This document shows positions 34,296 through 45,968 of a stretch of DNA of 64,000 bases, in pieces. Made by a program: the position numbers and the translations under genes. How positions within the stretch are numbered: position 1 is the stretch's first letter; the number at the start of each line of letters is the position of its first letter. The notes beneath the pieces are model-generated. The model ran no database searches. It was not told the DNA's origin and saw nothing but the letters and a program-made list of their open reading frames with translations. The DNA comes from Paramacrobiotus metropolitanus (lineage: Eukaryota; Tardigrada; Eutardigrada; Parachela; Macrobiotidae): positions 992,001 to 1,056,000 of the forward strand of contig NW_026570228.1 in NCBI RefSeq assembly GCF_019649055.1, written 5' to 3'.

Positions 34296-34839
34296 TGAAT
34301 ACGTATCCGTAAAGTTAGTAATAGGAGGACATCACATACTGCATCTGATCTGGTGCATTTTTGGTGCTCATACTATGTGGCAGATTGGTGAATTTACCGG
34401 TACATCTGTATAGGGTATCACTGCTGCTTTATTTGCGGTGTGTACAGTACTAATGCGAGTAAAGACAATTTACACGGAACCACAGGCGGAAAATAAATAT
34501 TGTTTACCGTCAGCTGTGAAATTTACCGGTTCGTTAGCCGGTAATCGTGATACATGTGCAGTGGAAAGGCGCAACAATTTTCACGCATGTAAATATCTCC
34601 TATTACCTATTTAAGCATAGTACTTCCACTGTACTCTGTAGCTTACAGTTACTGAAATTACTCGCATAAAAGTAACTATGCATACTGTACACGACACCAG
34701 TGTGAACCAGCGTGGTTCAATCAGATAATGCAGTCTGTACATGTCCTGTTGTTAGTTTATGTTCTGTTGTTTTATTAGGACAACGTAATGGCGCTCATGT
34801 GCAGTGAAGGTTTGTAGCCATGCGCATTAAAGACAGCTG
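34296..34839. other. Intergenic, no gene seen
   Basis: Nothing recognised between the palindromes and the TTAA element. Confidence 0.3.
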
Positions 34840-35159
34840 TTAAGGAAATGGCCCGGTACATGGTGTCAAAAATGGGATACATACACTAAAACTTTCGCTT
34901 TCGCGCACTCCGAATCGCTTTTTTGTAATACTTTATGTCCTTCTAAAGCTAAATGATTTGTATTCATGTTCTGAAAACCGTTTGCGCGCGCAACATCCGG
35001 TTGCCGAGAAATGGCGTACTAAAATGGGCGAAAAGTTTAAATGCAAGCTTTAGAAGGACATAAAGTATTACAAAAAAAAGCGATTCGGAGTGCGCGAAAG
35101 CGAAAGTTTTAATGTAAGTATCCCATTTTTGAAGCTATGTACCGGGCCATTATCCTTAA
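34840..35159. mobile_element. TTAA-flanked MITE, 312 bp (second copy)
   Basis: TTAA at 34840-34843 and 35156-35159 flank an element with TIR GGAAATGGCCCGGTACATGG and its near-reverse complement. Both arms share TTTCGCTTTCGCGCACTC and GCGCGCAACATCCGGTT with the 679-bp copy at 21.05 kb. It is shorter and non-coding and belongs to the same family. Confidence 0.85.
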
Positions 35160-35779
35160 GTGTTAACTGCTGGATACCAATTAACACATATATATCTATA
35201 GTATAATAAGAAGATGCATAACATAGTATTTACGATAAATGATTATCACAGCAGTACATGCAGTAGATAATATAGTAATAACAATTAATGTTACTGTGCC
35301 AGTGTTAAACCGGTCGACCTTGTAGTTATATGAATGTAAATTAATATTCAGTATTATTACTGTAATTTCAACACAATCAATTTATATTCGAAATAAAAAA
35401 ATTTATGTTCCCACGCTCCTGTTGATGGTTGCACATGGTAGACCATATTTTGTTTTTCGAAATGAGCAATAAACATACACATGCCGTATTGTTTTCATAG
35501 AACGAATAAATCGGCGCTTCAAAGGGGCGAGAAAAAAACAAACGTACACATATAATCCAGCCTTATGTATGTAAATGGTTCCAAATAACCAATGAAGTAA
35601 GCCGCGTTCCAGGACCAACGTACCATAATTATTAAACACAATATGTACGAGTACAGATGAAACCTTATGCAAGGTTTACATGCCAGTTGATGCAACCCAT
35701 TGAATTACTGACATTTGCAAATGCCTGTTAATTAAATGCAAAAGTTGCGCATACAGTCGATATTACTATTAAAAAACAA
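35160..35779. other. Intergenic, no gene seen
   Basis: AT-rich; no feature recognised. Confidence 0.3.
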
Positions 35780-36545
35780 TTAGGACGGTTTCCTTTGTTC
35801 TTTCATGCTCTTCGTCCAGGAATCACGCCGGTCTGTTTTGTGCGAAACCATATCGTTCACAACATCCATGATGAGCTCATGATCCCGACTGGTGAGAATG
35901 CGCCAAGTCGCAGTCGACAAAATTAATCGTGTCGCGAATACTTTCCACACATCATGCAGTTTGTTATCCACGTCTTCTTCAAAATAGTCACCATTATTCT
36001 CATAGCCTTTCTCCACTATGCTGATCTCCACTTTCTCACTTTTGCTTTCTGTAAAACTTTTTCGATGGCATCCGTACGACCCTGTTTGTGCAGAATTTTC
36101 ACGATTTCGCCAGCGTACTTCCATGCCTCCTCATTGCCCGGATTCGTCACCAACCGTTTGCGCAACGGTTTGCACTCTTCGTCAAGCACCTCTTCCGGCA
36201 TCTCTGGATGGAGCCGTTGTAAGACATCGGCACGGTCCTCCCATGCTAAGTATGAAGTGTCATCACGCAGGATTTCTTCCGTGGTGTCTTTCATGAAATC
36301 TTCCGCCAGTGCTCTGTCTCCATAGACGGCCACGTACGCACGGTGCCAACGTGCAAACTTCTTCTGTTCATTGTCCCTTTAAAAGAGGACACACGCTGTT
36401 ATGCTTCCAATTTAGATCTAAGTTTAAACTGGTCAAACCACTGCGAAGTTGCGAACGACAGCTCCTTGAGTACAGTTTTGAGCAGTTCCATACTCGAAGG
36501 CTTCATTAGTTCTTCTTTCCGAAATTTTACTTTTTCTGTAGCCAT
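35780..36545 (-). CDS. Unrecognised helical protein, frame broken
   Basis: Three minus-strand pieces read like one protein. ATG 36545 opens 48 codons (KPSSMELLKTVLKELSFATS, then WFDQFKLRSKLEA) to a TAA at 36401-36399. A second piece from about 36370 reads EQKKFARWHRAYVAVYGDRA, then TSYLAWEDRADVLQRL and NEEAWKYAGEIVKILHKQG. A third, in another frame from about 36050, reads EKVEISIVEKGYENNGDYFE, then DVWKVFATRLILSTATWRIL and DVVNDMVSHKTDRRDSW. The W-containing helices faintly recall prenyltransferase alpha or TPR-like repeats, but not enough to name it. There is no convincing donor between pieces one and two, and a frameshift near 36040-36060 separates two and three. It is either a pseudogene or carries sequence errors. 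Confidence 0.45.
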
Positions 36546-38748
36546 TTGTTAATTAAAAATTTATGGTTTCTTTTCAGACTATGGAACAGTACGTGGTCCT
36601 GGTTCCAGAACTCTCCCCCAGTCCAACAGCAAAGTTGCCAAAACGCTTTTTAGCTGCCCAGACTGTGGTGGGGTGGTCAGTTTTGCAGTGATGGATTCTC
36701 AACTTTTCCCATTGGCGTTCTATGTTAATGTTTTTTGAAGTTTTCATTCAAATCTTCGTTTTTCTCTAAAAACTGACTTGTGATGGCAAATCTACATCTA
36801 ATCATACTTTCGGTAACCGTCTTTAAAAAATTTTTTTTGGAATCTTTTTTTTACCCATACGGCCATACCAGATGTTGCGCGCAAAACGGAGCGCAACGTC
36901 TACTCGAGTAGAGTACAAAATCATTCGTACAACTCACTGGTCAGCAGTACAGGACAAGACAATTTCAGTCTTCAGATTCCTTCAGGGATACACGGCGTGT
37001 GCCATATTTAATATATGAAACGCAAGCTTGCTTCGCTCGCTTGCTTAACTATATGATTAACGTAAGAAGAATCAATGATGAAAAATATCGCATAACGAAA
37101 CATATCACAATAAGACAAACAATGAATTTTAAAACGAACAGTTTCCGTCAAAACTCAAAGGTGATGGGAAAAAATTAAAGAATTCAAGATCTGCGTATCT
37201 GACTACCGTAAATTATGTATGTATAATAAATTTACTTTAATTTAGTACAATGTCATTACAATTTCATACTTCGCGGTGACAGGAGCAACATCTCACCGCT
37301 GATTACTTTGCGGCTATCTTTCAGAATATGTTTAAAAAAATTGCTGGAGCAAAAAAACAGCGTTTTCTCTTCTTCGTCGGCGTATCATTTCTCCATAATA
37401 GGTTCAGAGTTTCCATTAGTCCGCCATGCTTTTGTTGTTGTAGTGTCATCCATGTAATCCAGCGAAAAAAAAATTTTAGTTGAGGCATCTCATCGGGGGA
37501 TGCGCATCTCAATGCTACAGATGCCCCTGAAGCAAGGTTCATCTCCCATAGAAGTAAGCTACTTTGTTATAAGGTTCCCACTGAAGAATGCGGTGGTTGT
37601 CTGGTGTAAGGTCCAGGTGACCTCGAAATATAATTTCTCATGGTTTAAACATGAACTATATTAGATAATTTTAATGCGCCCAGGGATGTCTACAATCTGT
37701 CCATAGGCGGGGAATGAAATAATGCCGAGAAGGAAAGGCCGGCGAAACGAAGAAAACTAAAGTAGCGGCAGCAAAACAGTTAAAGTTGCTTTTGAAATTG
37801 TTGAAGCGAAACCTGCAGGACTTCTTCAGCGAAGGAAAGAGCTAGAATTTTCGTTCGGTGCTTATGAGCGAAATTCTATCGAATTGCTATCTCAGATGTT
37901 TCGCCGCTGTTCGGCAAGCACACAAAGGTCATCCTCCTCTTCGTCAGTGCTGGTATTACTATAATAAAGGTTACTTTCCACAGCAAGGTTGGTTGACCTT
38001 CACCCTCGCGGAATCATCGCTGGATTACAGCATTAACGAGATGTATCAAATTAGTGTTAATAAGGATGCTACGGTGGGTAGATCAACACGGATTTTTAAG
38101 TAGATCTGCTCTAATTTCGACCTGATTGTATTTCGAAACACACTTTCCGCATAGAAACCCTGAGATGCTGGACAGTGGACGCATGTAAACACTAGGTAAA
38201 AATTATATGATTATTTATTTGTTGGTGACTGACTTATGGTAAATTTTGTAAAAAGCTGCTTTAATTTGTATTAACACTTCGTGTACTGTATTCGGTTCAG
38301 AGGGCGATTCGTGAACAATGGTGCGCAATGGCTTTTAAAATGATAATGGCGCATTGTATTTTCCGCTATTCACTTTACGCGAGTGACCGGTCGATTTGCA
38401 AACCGGTGGAACATGGGCGATTCGCAAACCTTTCCCGTACAAAATTATTATTTTATGTGTTTGTTTCACTTATTACTGTAATCAACTGTCGCCGCTAAAG
38501 TTAGCTAACGTGTATACAAACAATAATATTAATTTGGCAGTTGAACACTATTCAGCTTCGAAATCGACAACGTCTGCGCTTATTATGAGGTATTCTCTAC
38601 GCTATATGCGTCGTGGCACAGTGGTACAAAACAACAAATCGAATGAGAAATCTGCGAAAGATACAGTGAAACTTGGATCGGTAACACAGAGACAGACCAA
38701 AACAAAATCTTTTCAGCCACAAACAAACGGACGGTGATATGACTGATG
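36546..38748. other. 2.2-kb stretch without a recognised gene
   Basis: About 36850-36930 contains CCAGATGTTGCGCGCAAAACGG, probably a fragment of the inner arm of the TTAA MITE family. A hairpin built on AAGCTTGCTTCGCTCGCTTGC lies at about 37024-37045. A frame at 37858-38103 (81 codons) shows no domain. Confidence 0.35.
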
Positions 38749-39825
38749 TCAACGTGGACGATTTTTTCTCGCCTTGCGGAAGCTGACAATCCACATGATA
38801 GGATCAAACAGCAGCTGAATCATGTACATCATGTGACAGTACTGGAACACTGTGAAAATGGTCAGCGACGGCTTCCCGATCAGAAACCACTGATAGAACA
38901 GGATAACATCCAACGGCAGCCAGCAGATAATCACACTAATGGTCGTCAACGTCAGAATCAGAAACGGCCGGACGACGCTACGTTCAACAGTCTGCGGCTG
39001 TCTCCCGGCTCCGTTGATTCGCGACATATTTCCGGCGTCCAGGTTATCAAGTTTCTGGGCCAACTCAACACTTTCCGATGCGTCCGTGACTTTTCCCAGT
39101 TTTCTACTGAACCGTTTAATAACCAGATACGCATAGACACCGGCGATTATAAAAAGCGGGGCAAACCGATTTAAAATACTATCCACCCGGGTGAAATAAA
39201 AATATCCTTGTGGTACCGGTATGGAGCAAATCTGCGACGTTTCCAGCCGAACTTGATATGCATTCGGTTTGAAAATAAACAGGGATGGCAGTTTAAATAA
39301 ATGCACATACAGCACAGTGAACACGCAGATCAAGCATGCCATTTTCGTGGTATGATAGTTCCGGTAACCGAGAGGATACTTCAGCGCCCATAAACGGTTT
39401 AATGCAATCAGCATGTGGCACATCACCGGCACGAGACTGACCACCCAGTGAAAATACGAAAAGGTCAAGCAGGTAGTTAATCCGTGGAAAGGAAATTCAA
39501 CATTGTAGACTTCGCTCAAGAAGATGAACGGGAACGCTCCGGCTAAGTACACGGTGTTGGCGATGTAGAGAAATAGGAGGTACACGGTGAAATGGTTGAT
39601 ATATGCCGGGCGCATAATATGGACAATCAGGAGGCCGAAGTTTAGAATGAAGGACGTGACAGCGATGACGGTTTTTACGGCGAACTGTGGAGTAAGCGTG
39701 GCGCCGGTTGGCGTTGTGGAATTCCCGAATCCGCGCGCAGTCAAGTTTGCAATTGAACCGTTTATGATTTCCATAGTAGAAATATTCCGCGTTAGAGTGA
39801 TCGAATTCGCCGATTCTTGCAACAT
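38749..39825 (-). CDS. Rhodopsin-like (class A) orphan GPCR, intact
   Basis: Intronless 358-residue protein with seven clear membrane segments. The N-terminus has several N-glycosylation sites (RNIS, NGS, NLT, NST). TM1 VIAVTSFILNFGLLIVHIM is near residue 52. TM3 runs to HMLIALNRLWALKYP, where NRLWA replaces DRY. The TM3 cysteine (TTCLTF) and an ECL2 cysteine (SQICSIP) can pair. TM6 has the classic ICWLPLD. TM7 reads LLFDPIMWIVSF with DPxxW for NPxxY, and a basic tail KARKNRPR follows. The NR[IL]WA motif is shared with the receptor at 3.28 kb, pointing to one orphan family. The short tail and lack of DRY leave the coupling open. The ligand cannot be predicted. It is the best-preserved GPCR here. 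Confidence 0.9.
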   Translation of the reverse strand: MLQESANSITLTRNISTMEIINGSIANLTARGFGNSTTPTGATLTPQFAVKTVIAVTSFILNFGLLIVHIMRPAYINHFTVYLLFLYIANTVYLAGAFPFIFLSEVYNVEFPFHGLTTCLTFSYFHWVVSLVPVMCHMLIALNRLWALKYPLGYRNYHTTKMACLICVFTVLYVHLFKLPSLFIFKPNAYQVRLETSQICSIPVPQGYFYFTRVDSILNRFAPLFIIAGVYAYLVIKRFSRKLGKVTDASESVELAQKLDNLDAGNMSRINGAGRQPQTVERSVVRPFLILTLTTISVIICWLPLDVILFYQWFLIGKPSLTIFTVFQYCHMMYMIQLLFDPIMWIVSFRKARKNRPR

Positions 39826-40668
39826 ATTACTAACTGGTAAGTCTGTTCTGCAGTAGGTACTGCCGCTGCTGCACTGGTTATCAATACAAAAGGAGTTTAA
39901 GATTTTATTATGTAACTGTAGATGTGTAAGAGAAACGGGCGCAGTTATACGAAAATCGTGGAATAATTACTGCGTGAATTTCCGCCGCGGTTGAATGACG
40001 CGTTAATCACGTACGAAAGCGTGCTAGAGGAAAATGTCTACGACTGTGAAGAATTCCGGATGTACATACACGCATCGGATTTTAACATTTACTACGTAAT
40101 CAAAATTTCTCTTCCCGACAAGACGTTGAGCTCGTGAATGGGAGCGGATGTAATTATCAGGTGGTTCCGCTATAAGCGGAACATAATACACTTCAATGGC
40201 ATTCAAGGACTCGTGCGGCAATTTACACAAAATGCCAGCAGATGGAGTAAACACCACCTGGAATTGAAATGAGCGAAAAAACTTGAGTAGTGCCGTAACA
40301 CCGCTGTGGGATGATAATCTTATAGTCTTTCTTCACCGGGAATCCGGAAGCTGGTTTGGCTTACAATTTAAATTACCTTCTCGGGGTGAATGGAACCGCT
40401 CGGCATGAGGTGTATTATTCCCCCCAAAATTATTTTTCTGCGGATGGTGTTAATAATGGTCGCAACGTTCTCGAAGGGGATTTTCATATGCATAACAACA
40501 ATCGCTAGGAATGCACATTACGCACTGTAGGATGTACCGTAAATACCTAACTTTCAGTCTGATTGATTTGTTGATAAGGTGTCCAACGATATTTTACAGA
40601 ACTGTTATAGTAATTTATCGATGCGAATAAGAATATTTATTTATTAGCACGAACTATAGCTTTTACTG
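39826..40668. other. 5' flank of the GPCR gene and intergenic, no gene seen
   Basis: Nothing recognised beyond short chance frames. A small palindrome, TTCCGCTATAAGCGGAA, lies at about 40166-40182. Confidence 0.3.
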
Positions 40669-40857
40669 ATGCTGTTCCAGTGTAAAATATTTCTCTATAC
40701 TCTGCTTGTTCTTGGTTCAGCAGCTTTAATGTGCTACATTGATACGCTGTACATTGTATTACTGGATAAGAAGAGCTCAATGCACTACATGGACGAAAAT
40801 GCACATCGCATCCCGTTATTAGAAACCAGGCACCGCTATCCCCCAAACAAAAATTGA
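40669..40857 (+). CDS. Hypothetical 62-residue protein with N-terminal membrane anchor
   Basis: A short frame with a strong hydrophobic N-terminal stretch (IFLYTLLVLGSAALMCYIDT) followed by a polar stem, as in the first exon of a type II membrane protein. No downstream exon or family match is visible. It may be chance. Confidence 0.2.
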   Translation: MLFQCKIFLYTLLVLGSAALMCYIDTLYIVLLDKKSSMHYMDENAHRIPLLETRHRYPPNKN

Positions 40858-41857
40858 GCACATTATTGGATTGCAAATTTACAACATTTTGTTTATTGTT
40901 AAAATGCCATTTAGGTTTAAAATGCCATTTTTGGTTAAAATGTCACCCGGCACGCTAAATCCAAAAGCAATAAATAAAGCGTATTACGTGCCATGTTTAC
41001 GGGTCAAAAGCATGTTTTACTAGATTGTGCTCCCATGAACAATTACACTTAATATCGCGATAGCGGCTTTGTATCGTACAAAAAAACACACCGTGCATCA
41101 GGCGACAAAGAATGAGTGCTTTGATTTACCAACCACAGTTTGCTCTATTGTAACTGAAGAAATTCCGATTCAAATAGAATGCCGTGTGGATCGATTTATA
41201 TGTTTAATTACTGTACTTATTCCCCAACTGGAGGCTGCATATTTCAAACTTTTCTATCACTGCAACAGTAGTTAATGCCCTCAAGGCGGTGTACTAGATT
41301 TGTTTCTAACTTGTATTGAGTCAGCAACGTATTTCTAGTTCACTACTCCTAAGCGGGCTCCAAATTTCACTTTGATCGTCCTTACAGTGCGAGCCTGGAC
41401 AGTGCGAGACAAAGTGCGAGCCTGGATAGTATCTATTGTACAAGTACATAAAACATGGATTTCAGTATTCCCTACCGGCGTAGCACGTTTATAACAGCTG
41501 GTTTGCAATCCATAGCATGTCTCGTTTTCAGTGAATGGTGGCTCTTCTCAGAAAGTAAACCGGTAAACGTTTGCGGTGCCAACGTCGTAATCACTTTGGG
41601 AAATCAGCCGTAGTGCTACATGCCAATTTGTCATCAGTTGGAACTCGGAACTACAGTACTGTTTTAAAACCAGTTAATAAAGACTCTGGAGCAGTGGAAG
41701 TCACTTATTTAATTCTTTTAGTGGTGCGACAACCGGCAGAATCGCTGCTAGCCACAAAAGATTAAAGTATACAGACATTTGGTAAACGGATGATACAGTA
41801 CCTAGACTCCATTAGGTTGTGTTCACGGGCAACATTTCCATCGAAGCTGATTTGAAA
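40858..41857. other. Intergenic, no gene seen
   Basis: A short direct repeat, AGTGCGAGCCTGGAYAGT, lies at about 41387-41430. No gene is recognised. Confidence 0.35.
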
Positions 41858-44800
41858 ATGTTGCACCATTTTTTAACTTTATTGATCATCTACGAACTGC
41901 ATGCCGCACGTGCACAGGATGAAGTGTACGCTCGTCCGTGGAAGATCCTCGGAAGCCGCGACCAGACGTTGCCGGTATTCAATGGTAATACCACCAATTT
42001 ATTCATAATTTACTGGCTTTATTACTAGTAATCAAATATTGCAGGAACCAAAAGGTCTCCAAATGACGAATCACTGAGTGGCAATTCTTCTAACGGAACA
42101 TATATAACAGAACTGTGTAGCTCTGATCGGCCGGTAATACCGACAGCAGATCAAGTTAGCCACCAACCAATTTTCATGCTAAAGGACGCCCGTTTTCGCG
42201 AATGGGCGACCATCATAAGGAAATTTGGGCTTCTGCATGTGATCGGCTATTACGGAATTCACCAGATGGCCATTTCCGGCGGTGATCTGGCACCAGAAAA
42301 AATCGAGCAGGCGTTAACTACCGCCTGGAAAGTGCCGATTGGTAGGTTTTAGGCATCAAGTTTTATTAAAATTTAACTATTTCGAGGATGTAGTAAAGCA
42401 TTCTATCTTTTGATCACAGAAGCCGCTGAAGCTGCTCTCCGATCCCAAGAGTACTTTCTCCGTGGTGCCGAATTCAAGATACAAGCGTCAATATTAGAGT
42501 TGGACAAACACCGATGGTTCTCGCAAAACGGGTACTTATGCAGTTTATTGCTTGCCGTTTGGGTCTTTTGGCATAATTTTGGAATAGTAATAATTGATAA
42601 TACTTGCAGAGATCATGTCGCTCGCGTTACATATACCATAGTTCTGATAAGCACGGAAGCAGACGTTCCCAGAACGCTGCAGCGAATTCCTCTGATTAGC
42701 GTCGATCACTTAGCGGAAGAACTACGACACGAGAATATTACACTACATGTCGGGCCTATCTTTCGCGCCTGGTTGGCGGATATGACCAATGCTTCCAGTG
42801 TCACGGATAAGCTTAAGGAACTGCAGTCGGTTTTACCCAACACGGCCAGCATGTGCTTTTATTCTATAATAAACGCTGGGGCTGCGCTGCGAGATGTCAG
42901 AACCGTGCAAATTATACCCGGACAACCGTTTAACGTAACATACTATTCCAGTGTTTCACGGCCGACGGAGGATGCGGTCCCGCACTCCGGCTTCTTATCC
43001 GGAAAACGAATGTGAGCATTCCTTTTGCTTATCAATAAATTGTGGTTGTGCACACTACGAAATGACGAATACGGAATACACCCTGCCATTTTTGCAGATT
43101 CAGACGAACGATTCTGCCGTTTCTCATCAAGATCAACGGCAGTGTTCTTCCTACTTCGTATGACCCAAATCTGCGAACCCATGCCGCACTGCAGACTCTT
43201 AGTGAAGGAAGCTATGATCTGGAAAAGAGCGAAACTCCGATGCAGTATAAACTCAACAATCCCATCCATTTCCAGGACCTTCCCGGCATAGCGGACGGAA
43301 TAGCCAAGGCCGTGCAATCGCGGTTAGAGGGTTCATCAAAATTTGTTCTGCGAAGTACGTATACTACTCTAAACACTTCGATGTTTCTCGCGTTCGGGAC
43401 ATTGTTTTTATACACCCAAAACACATTCGTGCAGTGATTTTGAACCAATATGTAAGCAATTTCTCCAAATCTCAATCGCTTATTCAGGTGTCACCACAAA
43501 GCGGTTGTATGTAAGTAATATCTAACGCAAAATCCTTTGTAGCACGCCATAGGGTATTGATGCGAATATTCTTAAAATTCTTATAATAGATATAATACTT
43601 AATTCAGTCGAATATTCTTAAAATTCTTCTATTCTTGCGAAGTAAAAATAATAGGAATTATGTAGTAATGACCGAAATCATGAATAGTGTTCCGAATGCG
43701 CGAAACACCGAAGTCGCGCTACCGAATAAGAGTATTACTCTTAGAGTAATGCGGACTGCTCCAAGCTATAAAAATTGGTTTAGTTATACCGTAAAAAACA
43801 TTGTTTCGTTCGCCACTCAGTTATCAGTGTTGCTTTTAGAGGAGCTGAACAACCCCGACCTACTGGGAGATAGATTGTTTCTCGGATGCACTACAGCCGG
43901 TCTGAGCGTGGACGGGATGACGGTGTCGGCACAGTTGTATGCCGGTAGAATGAAGCCCGGCGATGCTTTGTTCATATTGACGATGCCGGTTGATCCCACT
44001 TTACCGCTTTACAAACCGTTGTATAACGCCGTGTACGGAAAGGCGATCCAAAGCAGTCCTTACCCGGTTCGAGTAGTCGATCCAGATGAGGCAGAGGATG
44101 ATGGCGGTTTGCCACCGATGATGGCACTGCCACCAATTTCGAACCATTATCCGCTCGCATTAATCATCGACGAAGTTGGCGAAGACCCTGAAATCTTGAG
44201 TTCTACGGTATGGTTTCACCTGCACGCTTACTAGTGGAATTTTGAGCTTCAGTGTGCGTCGCTTTCAGCTTTCGCCTTTCTGCAGGTTCTCGATAAAGTA
44301 TTAGGATTAGTCGTGGCGGCTTTCAACGAGGCAAATCCACTGCAGTTAAACGATAACCGCTTGAATATCACTCTGACACGGTATGAAGGCGGAAAGACCA
44401 TGAACCAAGATATGTAAGGCGCGCAATATCATATTCGGCCTGCCTAACCATGACCTTTTGATAGTATTATGTTTTGAGCAGGAAAATGTTTTTACCTTTC
44501 AATTTGCCATCGTAAAGTCCGGAACGGAGAGCACATGGAATCTGTGGCAGCAACCGACCTTAAGCATTTTGCGGAGTATTATTATAAAGTTTAGGCATCC
44601 ATGGCGTTTGGCATCCTTTAGCGGTGCCGATGATGGATACAGCCGTGCTCGTCTGAATACAATTTCCTAACAGCTGGCAATTTGTAAAACCGGCGAGATA
44701 GTACCGACGTTCTTAATTAAATTACCGGACTTGCAGTTGTGGTTGCATCCCGGCATTCACGGGAAAATGTTTTCCGCTGATATTTATTTTACTGTTTGCT

Positions 44801-44864
44801 CACTTCTGAAAGAGCATCTGCGTAGCCTCAAGAAAAGCAGTAAAATAGTTTGAGTTTGGAATTC
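41858..44864 (+). CDS. Multi-exon secreted or ectodomain protein of unknown family
   Basis: Seven exons join without a frame error: 41858-41984, 42045-42341, 42420-42531, 42610-43011, 43098-43354, 43840-44207 and 44286-44413. A signal peptide (FLTLLIIYELHAARAQ) follows ATG 41858. The rest is globular with N-glycosylation sites (NGT, NSS, NLT-type) and blocks such as FREWATIIRKFGLLHVIGYY, LISVDHLAEELRHENITLHV, ILPFLIKINGSVL, LFLGCTTAGLSVDGM and NRLNITLTRYEGGKT. I do not recognise a family; GCTTAG is reminiscent of FIST domains but that is not enough. The 3' end is unresolved. Coding-like sequence (ENVFTFQFAIVKSGTES, then WNLWQQPTLSIL) from 44483 is out of phase by one base with the last donor, and a TAA at about 44668 precedes LAICKTGEIVPTFLIKLPD, which stops at about 44862-44864. 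A decayed second copy of exons 4-5 lies at 50.83-51.35 kb. Confidence 0.6.
43365..43735. mobile_element. Probable MITE in the intron between exons 5 and 6
   Basis: GTTTCTCGCGTTCGGGACATT near 43382 is mirrored imperfectly by GTGTTCCGAATGCGCGAAAC near 43687, with flanking ACTTCGATG / CACCGAAGT also mirrored. Between them GAATATTCTTAAAATTCTT occurs twice (about 43566 and 43612). It accounts for the unusually long 485-bp intron. Confidence 0.5.
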
Positions 44865-45968
44865 GAAGATTTGTGCAAAGCATTTAATTTCTGACGTCAA
44901 AAAACCATAGACTTCATATGGCCGACCTTGAAACTTCTCGAGATTAGAATGCTACAGACTACAGTGCTCGTATGGATAAATGTCCTGGATTTCACCGTGT
45001 CTGTGACTTTTGGTTCATATGGCCGCAAGAAAGTTTACGGTGCTTATCGCAACTCCGTTTCCGACTAGACAGCGCTAAATTTTTCGCGGTACTTTTCTTG
45101 TGGGCGGCGCCGGCGAGCCGGTTGTTGTTGTTCTATAGGGCCACGTCGGGTAAATAATCCGAGCGGACAAACAGACAAAGCGAGACGATCACGAAACAAC
45201 AATTTACTTAACCGGTAATGAATGAAATCATAGTATTGTTTTTGGGCTTCACAATAGTATTAATTTTAAATTTCTTTTCCGCCATGCAGCATTGTACACT
45301 ATGTATATCACACATCAAAATTTAACAAGAATACGTAAGACGTAAAGACCATAAGATGCGTCTTATTACAAAACTATTATCATATTTTAATTTTTCTTTT
45401 TGTTTAACAGTTCAACATTCTCGGAGTTTGCTCGCTGTTCGACTCTCCACAGCCAGGATTCCGCGGCTGCATACGAGCCGGCAAACTGATGGTGAGAGAT
45501 GACAGCTCATAGCGACTGCCACAGGCACGCTCTCAATAATTTTGTGCCGTCTGGCCCGTCTGAGCGTCTCACATTCCCTATCATGAAACATAAACGCATG
45601 CCTGTTATGGCACAGGCCTGCATACTTGTGCGCAGAAAATAATAAGTCAGTGTTATGGTTTAGCCTGAGACACTGAAGTATTCCACACTGTCGTCCAGGT
45701 CTTCTCTTTTGGCTAATTGGCTTGAGTCCTTTAGTATTAACCGGGCTTTGTATTTTCTGAGCTAGCAAATAGCTTACATGTTTTAAAATTCGATTGAACC
45801 ATTTTTAACGGGACAGGTCGCTAAATTTCGTGACAGCTGAGTTTTACTGGTCCAGATTTACGGAATTGCAGCTGTCTTCAACAAGTAAGTACTTGGTTAT
45901 CATTCATCAAGCATTTTAGATGATTTTGATGAAGATTATGACCTACGTTATATCCACAGAAGTCCACC
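44865..45968. other. Spacer upstream of F-box copy A, shared with copy B
   Basis: TGTGGGCGGCGCCGGCGAGC at about 45099 recurs at about 51416. The run CAGCATTGTACACTATGTA at about 45287 recurs diverged near 52109. These matches define the duplicated unit. No additional exon is recognised. Confidence 0.5.

Noticed and set aside
35780-36545. Protein prenyltransferase alpha repeats
   Set aside because: Spacing of the W and R residues is only loosely similar, and the frames are broken; left unnamed.
38396-38737. 113-codon plus-strand frame downstream of the 38.7-kb GPCR
   Set aside because: Composition is AT-driven, there is no domain, and it lies in the probable 3' UTR of the opposite-strand gene.
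42532-42609. In-frame stretch YLCSLLLAVWVFWHNFGIVI as a membrane helix
   Set aside because: It is bounded by GTACTT and CTTGCAG with matching phases and is best read as a 78-bp intron that happens to be open.
43840-44207. FIST domain in exon 6 of the unknown gene (GCTTAG motif)
   Set aside because: Only a six-residue resemblance; the rest does not follow the FIST pattern as far as I can see.
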